The translations under genes and the position numbers were made by a program. This document shows, piece after piece, positions 39,970 to 49,287 of a stretch of DNA of 64,000 bases. The notes under the pieces are model-generated. The model was given only the letters and a program-made list of their open reading frames with translations, made no database searches and was not told the origin of the DNA. Each line of letters opens with the position of its first letter. The stretch's first letter is position 1. Source of the DNA: Pseudomonas graminis (lineage in GTDB: Bacteria; Pseudomonadota; Gammaproteobacteria; Pseudomonadales; Pseudomonadaceae); the NCBI RefSeq assembly GCF_002093745.1, contig NZ_MTSB01000013.1, positions 140,271 through 204,270 of the forward strand, written 5' to 3'.

Positions 39970-41046
39970 TCAATGAAGGTGTTTGCGGCTCATCAATTGC
40001 GCCATGCGCGCCGTGTCAGGTCGCTCGACAATGCCTTTTTCGGTCACGATGGCGTCGATCAGGTCTGCCGGCGTCACATCGAATACCGGATTGAAGGCCT
40101 CGACTTCGGCACCGACACGCTGACCGCCGACCTCAAGCAGTTCGCGACCGTCGCGCTCTTCAATGATGATGTCATCGCCACTGGCCATTTCCATGTCGAT
40201 GGTCGAACTCGGCGCCACCACCATGAAACGTACGCCGTGATGCATGGCGGCCACGGCGAGCTGATACGTGCCGATCTTGTTCGCCACGTCGCCATTGGCG
40301 GTGATGCGATCCGCGCCGACGATCACCCAGGTGATGCCTTTGGTGCGCATCAGGTGCGCGGCGGCGGAGTCTGCATTAAGGGTGACGGGAATGCCTTCAT
40401 TGGCCAGCTCCCAGGCCGTGAGCCGCGAACCCTGTAGCCAGGGCCGGGTTTCATCGGCGTAGACCCGCTCGATCATGCCTTCAAGGTGCGCAGCGCGGAT
40501 CACGCCCAGCGCCGTGCCGAAGCCGCCTGTGGCCAGTGCCCCGGTATTGCAGTGGGTCAGCACGGTCTGAAGGTTGCCCTGATGCCTGCGAATCAGGTCA
40601 GCACCCAATTGCGCCATGGTCAGGTTGGCTTCGCGGTCGCTCAAATGAATGGCCACGGCCTCGGCCTCCAGCGCCACCAGAGGGTTGTCCCCGTCCTTGA
40701 CCCGCATCAGCCGGTCCCGCATCCGGTTCAATGCCCAGAACAGGTTGACCGCAGTCGGCCGCGAATCGGCCAGCAATTGCAGGTCTTCTTCCAGCGCCGG
40801 GTACCAGTCGCCACCTTCTTCAATACGCGCGCGGGCACCCAGTACAGCGCCATAGGCGGCACTGATACCGATAGCCGGCGCACCCCGCACCACCATCGTG
40901 CGGATCGCTTCGGCGACCCCGGCAGCGGTGGTGTAACGGTGCCAGACTTCCTCGAACGGCAGCACCCGCTGATCCAGCAGGTACAGAGCGTCGTCCCGCC
41001 AATCGATGGCCTTCACTTTCTCCGCAGCCAACAGTCGATCGCGCAT
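39970..41046 (-). CDS. mtnA: Methylthioribose-1-phosphate isomerase
   Basis: MtnA isomerises 5-methylthioribose-1-phosphate to the ribulose form in methionine salvage. The 358-residue protein has [13 protein letters not shown] near 53, [17 protein letters not shown] near 157 (catalytic Cys) and [18 protein letters not shown] near 237 (catalytic Asp), the standard family motifs. ATG 41046 gives normal length; an ATG at 41067 is an alternative. The gene is divergent from mtaD, which deaminates methylthioadenosine, across a 120-bp shared promoter region. Confidence 0.95.
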   Translation of the reverse strand: MRDRLLAAEKVKAIDWRDDALYLLDQRVLPFEEVWHRYTTAAGVAEAIRTMVVRGAPAIGISAAYGAVLGARARIEEGGDWYPALEEDLQLLADSRPTAVNLFWALNRMRDRLMRVKDGDNPLVALEAEAVAIHLSDREANLTMAQLGADLIRRHQGNLQTVLTHCNTGALATGGFGTALGVIRAAHLEGMIERVYADETRPWLQGSRLTAWELANEGIPVTLNADSAAAHLMRTKGITWVIVGADRITANGDVANKIGTYQLAVAAMHHGVRFMVVAPSSTIDMEMASGDDIIIEERDGRELLEVGGQRVGAEVEAFNPVFDVTPADLIDAIVTEKGIVERPDTARMAQLMSRKHLH

Positions 41047-41166
41047 CGCCAACTCCATCTTGAACATCCGAAACCCAGCATCAAAAGCTGCTGATTATAG
41101 CGAGCCGTCTGCGAAGACGCTCGGGTATACTTCGTCATCAACGTAATAAGCTCTGGAAACCTTCTC

Positions 41167-42498
41167 ATGCCGAACGCCACGCCACCGCTCGACCTGTTGC
41201 TCCTGCCCACCTGGCTGGTGCCGGTCGAGCCCGCAGGCGTGGTACTCAAGGACCACGGCATCGGCATTCGCGACGGCTGCATCGCCTACATCGGCCCGCG
41301 GGCCGAGGCATTGCGCCACGAAGCCTTGCAGGTGCAAGAGCTGCCCGGCATGTTGCTCAGCCCCGGCCTGATCAACGCCCACGGCCACGCCGCAATGACG
41401 CTGTTTCGCGGGCTGGCCGACGATCTGCCGCTGATGACCTGGCTGCAGGGTCACATCTGGCCCGCCGAAGGCAAATGGGTCGATGCCGACTTCGTGCGCG
41501 ACGGCACCGATCTGGCCATCGCCGAGCAGCTCAAGGGCGGCATTACCTGTTTCTCCGACATGTATTTCTACCCGAAGGTCGCCGCGGACCGCGTCCACCT
41601 CAGCGGCATGCGCGCGCAAATCACCGTACCTGTGCTGGACTTTCCGATTCCGGGCGCCCGAACCGCCGATGAAGCGCTGCATAACGGTATCGAACTGTTC
41701 AACGACCTGGCCCATCATCCGCGTATCAAGATTGCCTTCGGCCCCCATGCCCCCTACACCGTAGGCGATGAAAACCTGGAAAAGATCCGGGTCATCGCCG
41801 ACGAACTGGACGCCATGATCCAGATGCATGTCCACGAAACGGCCTTTGAGGTCGAACAAGCCGTCGAGCAGCATCAGGAACGCCCCCTCGCCCGGCTCAA
41901 TCGCCTGGGCATGCTTGGCCCGCGCTTTCAGGCCGTACACATGACGCAGATCAGCGATGACGACCTGGAACTGCTGGTGGAAAGCAACTCCAGCGTCATT
42001 CATTGCCCCGAATCCAACCTCAAGCTGGCCAGCGGCTTCTGCCCGGTGGAACGACTCTGGCAGGCCGGTGTGAACGTTGCAGTGGGCACCGATGGCGCGG
42101 CCAGCAACAACGACCTGGATCTGCTCGGCGAAACCCGTACGGCGGCGCTGCTGGCCAAAGCGGTCGCCGGGTCGGCCACCGCACTGGATGCCCACAGGGC
42201 CTTGCGCATGGCCACCCTGAACGGCGCCCGCGCGCTGGGCTTGCAGGACGAGACCGGCTCGCTGGAACTCGGCAAGGCGGCGGACATGGTCGCCTTCGAC
42301 TTGTCCAGGCTGGCCCAGCAACCGATCTATGACCCGGTGTCACAGCTTATATATGCCACTGGCCGCGATTGCGTGAGCCATGTCTGGGTGGCGGGCAAAC
42401 CATTGCTCGACAACGGCCGCCTGACCCGAATGGACGAGCACGCGCTGCGCGATACCGCCATTGCTTGGGGTCAGCGTATTTCCGGTAAGGCCGAATAA
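41167..42498 (+). CDS. mtaD: 5'-methylthioadenosine/S-adenosylhomocysteine deaminase
   Basis: This amidohydrolase (TRZ/ATZ family) deaminates methylthioadenosine to methylthioinosine. The 443-residue protein has the metal motif [15 protein letters not shown] near residue 71. Further metal and substrate residues lie in [12 protein letters not shown] near 195 and MQIHVHE-like MHVHETAFE near 220. [19 protein letters not shown] near 277 and [17 protein letters not shown] near 306 complete the set. P. aeruginosa uses this route for methylthioadenosine, and mtnA is divergent next door. It heads the run with ubiG, mupP and yciK. Confidence 0.92.
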   Translation: MPNATPPLDLLLLPTWLVPVEPAGVVLKDHGIGIRDGCIAYIGPRAEALRHEALQVQELPGMLLSPGLINAHGHAAMTLFRGLADDLPLMTWLQGHIWPAEGKWVDADFVRDGTDLAIAEQLKGGITCFSDMYFYPKVAADRVHLSGMRAQITVPVLDFPIPGARTADEALHNGIELFNDLAHHPRIKIAFGPHAPYTVGDENLEKIRVIADELDAMIQMHVHETAFEVEQAVEQHQERPLARLNRLGMLGPRFQAVHMTQISDDDLELLVESNSSVIHCPESNLKLASGFCPVERLWQAGVNVAVGTDGAASNNDLDLLGETRTAALLAKAVAGSATALDAHRALRMATLNGARALGLQDETGSLELGKAADMVAFDLSRLAQQPIYDPVSQLIYATGRDCVSHVWVAGKPLLDNGRLTRMDEHALRDTAIAWGQRISGKAE

Positions 42499-42582
42499 TT
42501 CAATCCGGACCGAACACATGCCGGTCTGGTTTATCTATAACCAGACTGATGAAAACGAATATTGAGTTCAAGAGGGACATCC

Positions 42583-43281
42583 ATGAGCAACGTCGACCGT
42601 GCAGAAATCGCCAAATTCGAGGCCCTTGCCCATCGCTGGTGGGACCGCGAAAGCGAATTCAAGCCGCTGCATGACATCAACCCGTTGCGCGTCAACTGGA
42701 TTGACGAGCGTGCCAGCCTGGCGGGCAAGAAGGTGCTGGACGTCGGTTGCGGCGGCGGCATTCTGAGCGAGGCGATGGCGCTGCGCGGGGCTACGGTCAC
42801 CGGCATCGACATGGGCGAAGCGCCCCTGGCTGTGGCGCAGTTGCACCAACTGGAGTCAGGCGTCAGCGTCGAGTATCGACAGATCACCGCCGAAGACATG
42901 GCCGAAGAAATGCCCGAGCAGTTCGATGTCGTGACCTGCCTTGAAATGCTTGAGCACGTGCCGGACCCTTCCTCGGTCATTCGTGCCTGCTACCGCATGG
43001 TCAAGCCGGGTGGTCAGGTGTTTTTCTCGACCATCAACCGCAACCCGAAAGCCTACCTGTTCGCCGTGATCGGTGCCGAATACATTCTCGGCCTGCTGCC
43101 GCGCGGCACCCACGACTTCAAGAAATTCATCCGCCCTTCCGAGCTGGGCGCCTGGAGCCGTGACGCAGGTCTGCAGGTCAAGGACATCATCGGCCTGACC
43201 TACAACCCGCTGACCAAGCATTACAAACTGGCCTCCGATGTCGACGTCAACTACATGATCCACACCCTGCGGGAGGCATAA
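42583..43281 (+). CDS. ubiG: Ubiquinone O-methyltransferase UbiG
   Basis: UbiG performs both O-methylations in ubiquinone synthesis, using SAM. The 232-residue protein starts [20 protein letters not shown] and has SAM motif [15 protein letters not shown] near residue 51. Motifs II/III are in [15 protein letters not shown] near 112 and [16 protein letters not shown] near 146. Its C-terminus [17 protein letters not shown] is a family signature. The ATG 42583 has AGAGGGA 6 bases upstream. It is followed 3 bases later by mupP. Confidence 0.96.
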   Translation: MSNVDRAEIAKFEALAHRWWDRESEFKPLHDINPLRVNWIDERASLAGKKVLDVGCGGGILSEAMALRGATVTGIDMGEAPLAVAQLHQLESGVSVEYRQITAEDMAEEMPEQFDVVTCLEMLEHVPDPSSVIRACYRMVKPGGQVFFSTINRNPKAYLFAVIGAEYILGLLPRGTHDFKKFIRPSELGAWSRDAGLQVKDIIGLTYNPLTKHYKLASDVDVNYMIHTLREA

Positions 43282-43284
43282 AAC

Positions 43285-43956
43285 ATGCGCTTGAGAGCAG
43301 TTTTGTTCGACATGGATGGCACCCTGCTCGACACCGCGCCGGATTTCATCGCCATTGCCCAGGCGATGCTGGCAGACCGCGACCTGCCTGCCGTGCCGGA
43401 CAAACTGATCCGCGATGAAATCTCGGGCGGCGCCAGAGCGATGGTCGCAGCGGCCTTCGCCCTGTCGCCCGACGCCCCGCCATTCGAAGCGTTGCGCGTG
43501 GAGTTTCTGGAGCGTTATCAGCGCGACTGCGCGACCCACAGCAAGCTGTTCGACGGCATGGACGAGTTACTGGCCGACATCGAGAAAGCCGGCCTGATCT
43601 GGGGCGTGGTGACCAACAAGCCGGTTCGCTTCGCAGAACCGATCATGCAACAGCTCGGACTGGCCGAACGCTCGGCCGTGCTGATCTGCCCGGACCACGT
43701 CACGCACAGCAAGCCGCACCCGGAACCGATGATTCTGGCCTGCAAGATGCTGGACCTGGACCCGGCCAGCGTCCTGTTCGTGGGTGACGACCTGCGCGAT
43801 ATCGAGTCCGGACGGGACGCAGGCACCAAAACCGCCGCCGTTCGCTACGGCTACATCCACCCCGACGACAACCCCGATCACTGGGGCGCCGACGTTGTGG
43901 TCGATCACCCGCTGGAGTTGCGCAAGGTGCTGGACAGCGCCTTGTGCAGTTGCTGA
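43285..43956 (+). CDS. mupP: N-acetylmuramic acid 6-phosphate phosphatase MupP
   Basis: This HAD-family phosphatase acts in the peptidoglycan recycling pathway that bypasses de novo MurA, and so gives intrinsic fosfomycin tolerance in pseudomonads. The 223-residue protein has the HAD motif [11 protein letters not shown] (Asp9, Asp11), motif II VVTNKP near 107 and motif III/IV KPHPEPM and [11 protein letters not shown] near 167. It resembles phosphoglycolate phosphatase Gph, so older annotation may say gph. The placement after ubiG is that of PA3172. Other recycling genes are not in the window. Confidence 0.92.
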   Translation: MRLRAVLFDMDGTLLDTAPDFIAIAQAMLADRDLPAVPDKLIRDEISGGARAMVAAAFALSPDAPPFEALRVEFLERYQRDCATHSKLFDGMDELLADIEKAGLIWGVVTNKPVRFAEPIMQQLGLAERSAVLICPDHVTHSKPHPEPMILACKMLDLDPASVLFVGDDLRDIESGRDAGTKTAAVRYGYIHPDDNPDHWGADVVVDHPLELRKVLDSALCSC

Positions 43957-43983
43957 CCCCACCACCGCTGAAAGAGGCCCTTC

Positions 43984-44724
43984 ATGTTTGATTATTCCGC
44001 TCGCCCGGATCTGCTCAAAGGCCGGATCGTCCTGGTTACCGGCGCCGGTCGCGGCATTGGCGCGGCGGCTGCCAGAAGCTACGCCGCTCATGGGGCGACT
44101 GTCCTGCTGCTGGGCAGGACCGAAACCAGCCTTTCCGAGGTGTACGACCAGATCGAAGCGGCGGGCCAGCCAAAACCGGTGGTCATACCGTTCGATCTGG
44201 AAATCGCCGGCCCCCGTCATTATCAGGAGCTGGCGAACATGATCGAGAACGAGTTCGGTCGTCTCGACGGCCTGCTGCACAACGCATCGATCATCGGTCC
44301 TCGTACACCGCTTGAGCAGCTGTCCGGCAAAGACTTCATGCAGGTCATGCACGTCAACGTCAACGCCACCTTCATGCTGACCCATGCAATGCTGCCGCTG
44401 CTCAAACGCTCGGAAGACGCCTCGGTGGCCTTCACCTCCAGCAGCGTCGGTCGCAAGGGGCGCGCGCAATGGGGCGCCTACGGTGTATCGAAATTCGCCA
44501 CCGAAGGCCTGATGCAAACCCTGGCAGATGAACTTGAAGGTGTGACGGCCGTGCGCGCCAACAGCATCAACCCCGGCGCCACGCGCACCGGCATGCGCGC
44601 CCAGGCGTACCCCGCCGAAAACCCTCTGGACAACCCCACGCCCGAGGACATCATGCCGGTCTACCTGTATCTCATGGGGGCTGACAGCAAGGGCATCAAT
44701 GGCCAGGCACTGAACGCCCAATGA
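43984..44724 (+). CDS. yciK: Short-chain dehydrogenase YciK
   Basis: The 246-residue SDR enzyme has the NAD(P) motif VTGAGRGIGAAAARS near residue 18, LHNASIIGP near 97 and a catalytic Ser in FTSSSVGRKG near 152. The catalytic Tyr/Lys are in YGVSKFATEG near 167. Its function in metabolism is unknown though YciK is conserved in gammaproteobacteria. It follows mupP by 27 bases, probably the last gene of the mtaD-ubiG-mupP-yciK run. The stem-loop at 44745-44766 would end this transcript. Confidence 0.92.
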   Translation: MFDYSARPDLLKGRIVLVTGAGRGIGAAAARSYAAHGATVLLLGRTETSLSEVYDQIEAAGQPKPVVIPFDLEIAGPRHYQELANMIENEFGRLDGLLHNASIIGPRTPLEQLSGKDFMQVMHVNVNATFMLTHAMLPLLKRSEDASVAFTSSSVGRKGRAQWGAYGVSKFATEGLMQTLADELEGVTAVRANSINPGATRTGMRAQAYPAENPLDNPTPEDIMPVYLYLMGADSKGINGQALNAQ

Positions 44725-44744
44725 GCTGAAACCTTCCGGTGCTT

Positions 44745-44766
44745 TCGTGACAGAAAACTGTCACGA
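44745..44766 (+). terminator. Stem-loop after yciK
   Basis: TCGTGACAG (44745-44753) pairs perfectly with CTGTCACGA (44758-44766) around AAAA, 21 bases after the stop. A weak T-stretch (GCATCGTTTT) follows, so it may be a terminator with partial strength. Confidence 0.6.
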
Positions 44767-44938
44767 GCATCGTTTTCGGCCCCTCTTAAAGCCAAGTATT
44801 TGCCGAAAATTCATCACTGTCAGAGAGCTGACGTCAGCTAAACCACTGATTTTAATATGTCTGGTCAAAAATGAACCGAATGGCAACACGTCCCCTCTAA
44901 CCCAGCCAAGCCAGCAATATGTGCTGAGGAGCGAAGAG

Positions 44939-45865
44939 ATGAATTTTCCTACCCAGACCCATGCAATCGATTTCGATACGGCTGAATTGCAACGCCTTGG
45001 CTTTCGAAATCGACCCGACGCTGTACTTCCACCCCCGTCACTGCCCGAGCTGGTTTATCAGCTTGGGCGTCAACTGCAGACCAGCCTGGAAGCAGAGCGG
45101 ATACTGACCCTGTTCTTTCAGGGCGTGCAGCGGTTCCTGCCATTGAGCGGTCTGATTTATCGGCACGTCGAGAGTGACTTGCACCTGCGACTGGGCGAAA
45201 TGTCATCCAACAGCGCCAGTTTCCACCTGCGCCACGAAGGCACATTCATCGGCGAGCTGGAGTTTCAATGCGCCCGGCCTTTCGACACCCGGCAGCTGAG
45301 CGACCTTGAATCCTTGCTGGTCTGCCTGCTGTACCCGCTGCTCAATGCATTGCTGTACCGCATCGCCACTCAAAGCGCACTTCGCGACTCGTTGACCAAT
45401 ACCGGCAACCGTATCGCGATGGATCAGAGTCTGGCCCGGGAAATAGAAGTCTCGCGGCGCCACAAACAGCCGCTTTCGCTGCTCATGCTGGACATCGATC
45501 ACTTCAAGAAAGTGAATGATGAATACGGGCATTACACTGGCGATGACGTGCTGAAAACCGTCGCACAGAGCCTGAAAGTGCAATTGCGCAATATTGACCG
45601 GGTGTTCCGCTACGGCGGGGAAGAGTTCGTCGTGATTCTTTCGAATACCGGCGCCGATGCCGCTGAGCTGATCGGCGAGCGCTTGCGTCAAGCGGTACGG
45701 AATCTTGAGTTCCAGGAACTCGATCCAACGCTGACCATGACCGTCAGCCTGGGCTGTTCGACGCTGCTGTCGACAGAAACCGCCGACAGCCTGCTGCGCC
45801 GGGCTGACAATGCGCTATACGTCGCAAAGCGCCAAGGCCGTAATCGCCTCGCCATGGCCAGCTAG
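44939..45865 (+). CDS. GGDEF diguanylate cyclase with N-terminal sensory region
   Basis: The 308-residue protein has an N-terminal GAF-like region (1-140, no membrane helix seen) and a GGDEF domain from about residue 150. The active-site loop is RYGGEEFVVIL near 222; GGEEF is an active form. The metal-site Asp is in LLMLDIDHFKKVNDEYGHYTGDDVL near 184. It should make cyclic-di-GMP from GTP in the cytosol. The RxxD inhibitory site is not seen in the expected place. It corresponds in place and type to PA3177 of P. aeruginosa. The ATG at 44939 follows GAGGAGCGAAGAG. Confidence 0.9.
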   Translation: MNFPTQTHAIDFDTAELQRLGFRNRPDAVLPPPSLPELVYQLGRQLQTSLEAERILTLFFQGVQRFLPLSGLIYRHVESDLHLRLGEMSSNSASFHLRHEGTFIGELEFQCARPFDTRQLSDLESLLVCLLYPLLNALLYRIATQSALRDSLTNTGNRIAMDQSLAREIEVSRRHKQPLSLLMLDIDHFKKVNDEYGHYTGDDVLKTVAQSLKVQLRNIDRVFRYGGEEFVVILSNTGADAAELIGERLRQAVRNLEFQELDPTLTMTVSLGCSTLLSTETADSLLRRADNALYVAKRQGRNRLAMAS

Positions 45866-45886
45866 CTGCCCGACTCCCCTGCCTTC

Positions 45887-46672
45887 CTAAGCTTCCAGTG
45901 CCGCAACCCGCTCGCGCGGAGCCTTGGCCTTGTCGAGCTGCATGCAGCGCTCCAGGAAAAGGTACATGTAGTCATAGCTTTTGGTAACGGCCTGACGCAG
46001 CTCAGCCTGCAACTGTAGGCTCGGCTTGTTACCCACCAGCGTACAAATGATCTCCAGCGCCTCCCAAGGGTGCGCATCATCGTACTGTGCGTGCATTTTG
46101 AGCCACTTCATGGCTTTCTTGCGGGTCTCTTCAGGGAACGCTTCAGCGTACGCACCGGACGAACAGACCACCGCCGACCACTCTCCTGTTGCGCCTTCGA
46201 TGGCATAGTTGGTAGCCGCCATCGCCACCGCCAGCGAATCCGAAGAACTGGTCTGCCAGCACCAGTGGCTCAGGGCGTGCAACTCGGGGGCTACCCGCTG
46301 ATCATGAAGATCTTCAAGCGCGACGCCATGAGCGGCACACCAGTTCACCCAGTAATCGGCGTGGTTGAGTTCGACGCGAATATTGCGCATGAGCCAACGG
46401 CGCGCCATGTCTTCGCCAGGATGACGGCCAAAGCGGGTCTTGGTCAGGTTTTTGGCCATGTACACCGCGAACTGCTCAACGACGGGCCAGCCACCGATCA
46501 GATAATGGCGCATGATCTGCGGGCTAAGCCTGGCATCACGCATCTGCTGATACAACTCGTGTTCGACGACCCGCGCTTTTGCAGCGCTGCAATCCTTGAT
46601 CAACTGTTGCGCCCAGGCCGGGTAGCTGCTGGCTTCCATGAGCGGACCGGTTCTCTCGAAAGTGTCGATCAC
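45887..46672 (-). CDS. TenA/PqqC-like heme-oxygenase-fold protein
   Basis: The 261-residue protein is all-helical, with HELYQQMRDARLSPQIMRHYLIGGWPVVEQFA near residue 36 and NIRVELNHADYWVNWCAAHG near 97. It also has AATNYAIEGATGEWSAVV near 150 and HAQYDDAHPWEALEI near 210. The conserved Glu and His fit the PqqC/TenA iron-containing redox enzyme group, but substrate and metal are unknown. Many database entries call such proteins TenA regulators, for which I see no support. The GTG start at 46672 has AAGGAGA 7 bases upstream. It follows the diguanylate cyclase convergently and sits after the GGDEF-EAL gene. Confidence 0.8.
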   Translation of the reverse strand: MIDTFERTGPLMEASSYPAWAQQLIKDCSAAKARVVEHELYQQMRDARLSPQIMRHYLIGGWPVVEQFAVYMAKNLTKTRFGRHPGEDMARRWLMRNIRVELNHADYWVNWCAAHGVALEDLHDQRVAPELHALSHWCWQTSSSDSLAVAMAATNYAIEGATGEWSAVVCSSGAYAEAFPEETRKKAMKWLKMHAQYDDAHPWEALEIICTLVGNKPSLQLQAELRQAVTKSYDYMYLFLERCMQLDKAKAPRERVAALEA

Positions 46673-46701
46673 TGGGTATCTCCTTATAAGGTTTCGACTG
46701 A

Positions 46702-49164
46702 TTACCGTAGCGTTCCTGGCGCGCCGAACATCAGGGGGTCAGGCCGTACGGGCTGAATGTACAGACTCTCACAAGTGAACAATTCAGGACGAGAAATCAG
46801 ATAGCCTTGTGCAAAATCCACGCCCATTTCCTGCAGTGCAGACTCAATCTGCGGCGTCTCGACGAACTCGGCGATGGTGCGCTTGCCCATCACATGGCCG
46901 ATGTTATTGATGACTTCGACCATGGCCTTGTTGATCGGATTGTCGAGCATGTCCTTTACAAAACTGCCATCAATTTTCAAAAAGTCTACCGGCAAATGCT
47001 TCAGGTACGCAAAAGACGACATACCGGAACAGAAGTCATCGAGGGAAAACCGGCACCCCAGCGCCTTCAATTCGTTGATGAACCTGATGGCACTTTCCAG
47101 ATCGGCAATAGCGCTGGTTTCAGTGATCTCGAAGCAGATCATCTCAGGCGCCACATCGAAAGCCGTGAACTGCTGCTTCAGGTACTCGAGAAACGTGTCG
47201 TCTCCGATACTGGAACCCGACAAATTTATAGCACATAGCGCCTGAGGCGTTTGATGCCTGTCATCACTCTGGCATTGCGCGATGACTTTGAACACGTTCT
47301 GCACCACCCAGCGATCCAGCGTGGTCATCAGCCCGTACCGCTCGGCGGCCGGAATGAAATTGTCCGGGACCACCATGCGCCCGGACTCGTCTCGCAGGCG
47401 CAGGAGGATCTCGATGTGCCGCACCTCGTTACCCTCCCCGTTCATCGCGGCGATTTCCTGCGCATAAAGACAGAACCGGTTTTCATCCATCGCCATGTGC
47501 AATCGCTGAATCCAGGCCATCTCACCGAAACGCACCGACAAGGTCAGGTCGTCGGCACTGTAGACCTGAACCCGGTTGCGGCCCTTTTCCTTGGCCATGT
47601 AACAGGCCATATCGGCGGAAGACAGTGACGCTTCCAGCGTCGCAGGCGCATCACCCAGAAGCACCAGACCAATACTGACGGTGGTCATGAATGGCCGGCC
47701 TTTCCACATGAAATGCAGGCTCTGCACGATTGCGCGCAAGGCCTCGGCAATATCGTGAGCGGTGTCGGGAGAGCAGTCGACCAGCAGAACGCCGAACTCG
47801 TCACCGCCCAGCCGTGCCAGCGTGTCACCGTCGCGCAAGCCCCGCGGCAACGCCCGGCACAACTGGCGCAACAGCTCATCGCCCGCTGCATGGCCACCGG
47901 TGTCGTTGACCAGTTTGAACTGGTCGAGGTCGAGGAACATCAGGCAATGGGTGCCCGGACTGTCACCGCTCGCATCGAGCACGTGTTGCAGGCGTCGCTC
48001 GAACTCACTGCGATTGACCAGCCCGGTCAGCGGGTCGTGAGCAGCCTGCCACGACAGGTCGGCAATGTACTGGCGCTCCTGAGTCATGTCATGCAGCACC
48101 AGGACTGCACCACTCACCACGCCTGCGGTGTGGATCGGCGTCCCGACCAGCGCGACCGAAACCGTGCTGCCATCAAGGCGCTGGATCAGCTTGCTGCTGG
48201 CACTGCCACCCTTGAGTTGGCCGCTGGCGATCTGGTCGATCAACGTCGAGTTGTCCTTCTGGTCGTTTTCATCCAGCAGGTTGAACAGCGCGGCCAGAGG
48301 AAGCCCGCTGGCCTGCGCGCTCTTCCAGTGGGTCAGCCCTTCGGCTGCGGGATTCATGTACACAATGGTGCCAGCAACATCAATGGTGATCACCCCGTCG
48401 CCGATCGACTCCAGGGTAATTTGCGCACGTTCTTTTTCCAGCTGCAGGGCATCGGCAAACAGCCGCCGCTGAACAATCAGGCGGCGCACGCGCAGCAACG
48501 CCAGGGCAATCAGCACAACGGCAGTGACCAGATTGACCGCTATCAACAGGTTGAGAATGAACCTGGAGCCTTCGCCCAGGGCATCACTGAACGCCTTGGC
48601 CGCCGGCGTTACACCTTCATTGATGAAGTTGATCTGCACCCGCCACCGCTCGACGTCGGCAGGGGTTACGTCACCCTGAATGACACGCTCGTGGATGTGC
48701 TGCGCAAGCTCATTGAGCTGCATCAGGTAGCCGTCACCGACTTCCCAGAAATGAATGGCCTGCTTCATGAAGCTGAAGTTATGGAAGTTCAGATACATCC
48801 AGATGATGCCATTGGCATCGTCAGGGTGATTGCCACCCTGGATGATGCCGGCCCGGGCATCCGACAACGACGGAATAGGCTCGTCAAGCGCCTTGCGCAA
48901 AGCGTGACCGCCCTGCGGCACGGCGAAGGCGCGCTGATACTTCAAGTAATCGCTTTCATCGTGCGTATTGGCGTACAGACTCAGGTAATGGATAGCGTCC
49001 TTCTGTCCCTTTGACCAGAGACTCTCGCCCGCAACGTAACTGCGCACGGCAGACATGGTGTAAAGACTGACGCACCCCAACAGAGCCTGAAACAGCGCGA
49101 CGGCAATAAAAGGCCATACGATGCCCAGCAGACGGGGCTTGGAGAAGGTCCATGGTTGCTTCAT
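46702..49164 (-). CDS. Membrane PAS-GGDEF-EAL protein
   Basis: The 820-residue protein has a membrane helix near 15-37, an extracytoplasmic sensor part to about 205 and a second helix near 205-228. A PAS domain (about 245-365, TLESIGDGVITIDVAGTIVYMNPAAE) follows. The GGDEF domain spans about 375-540, with RLGGDEFGVLLV intact. The EAL domain (555-805) has its key acids: EILLRL, EITETSA, SLDDFCSG, FLKIDGSF and AEFVE. Both halves look competent, so it may make or break cyclic-di-GMP depending on input. The ATG at 49164 has GGTGA 10 bases upstream; a GTG at 49173 is the alternative. It is near, but opposite to, the cytosolic diguanylate cyclase. Confidence 0.88.
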   Translation of the reverse strand: MKQPWTFSKPRLLGIVWPFIAVALFQALLGCVSLYTMSAVRSYVAGESLWSKGQKDAIHYLSLYANTHDESDYLKYQRAFAVPQGGHALRKALDEPIPSLSDARAGIIQGGNHPDDANGIIWMYLNFHNFSFMKQAIHFWEVGDGYLMQLNELAQHIHERVIQGDVTPADVERWRVQINFINEGVTPAAKAFSDALGEGSRFILNLLIAVNLVTAVVLIALALLRVRRLIVQRRLFADALQLEKERAQITLESIGDGVITIDVAGTIVYMNPAAEGLTHWKSAQASGLPLAALFNLLDENDQKDNSTLIDQIASGQLKGGSASSKLIQRLDGSTVSVALVGTPIHTAGVVSGAVLVLHDMTQERQYIADLSWQAAHDPLTGLVNRSEFERRLQHVLDASGDSPGTHCLMFLDLDQFKLVNDTGGHAAGDELLRQLCRALPRGLRDGDTLARLGGDEFGVLLVDCSPDTAHDIAEALRAIVQSLHFMWKGRPFMTTVSIGLVLLGDAPATLEASLSSADMACYMAKEKGRNRVQVYSADDLTLSVRFGEMAWIQRLHMAMDENRFCLYAQEIAAMNGEGNEVRHIEILLRLRDESGRMVVPDNFIPAAERYGLMTTLDRWVVQNVFKVIAQCQSDDRHQTPQALCAINLSGSSIGDDTFLEYLKQQFTAFDVAPEMICFEITETSAIADLESAIRFINELKALGCRFSLDDFCSGMSSFAYLKHLPVDFLKIDGSFVKDMLDNPINKAMVEVINNIGHVMGKRTIAEFVETPQIESALQEMGVDFAQGYLISRPELFTCESLYIQPVRPDPLMFGAPGTLR

Positions 49165-49287
49165 GGGTTTCACGTCACCACATGCCTGAATAAACGTCTA
49201 GCGCAGAGACTAGGCTAAATTCGGCCATGATGGCAGTTGATTCTCCCGGAATCGAGCCAACCTGTGCGCTGATAGAGACAAAGCACC

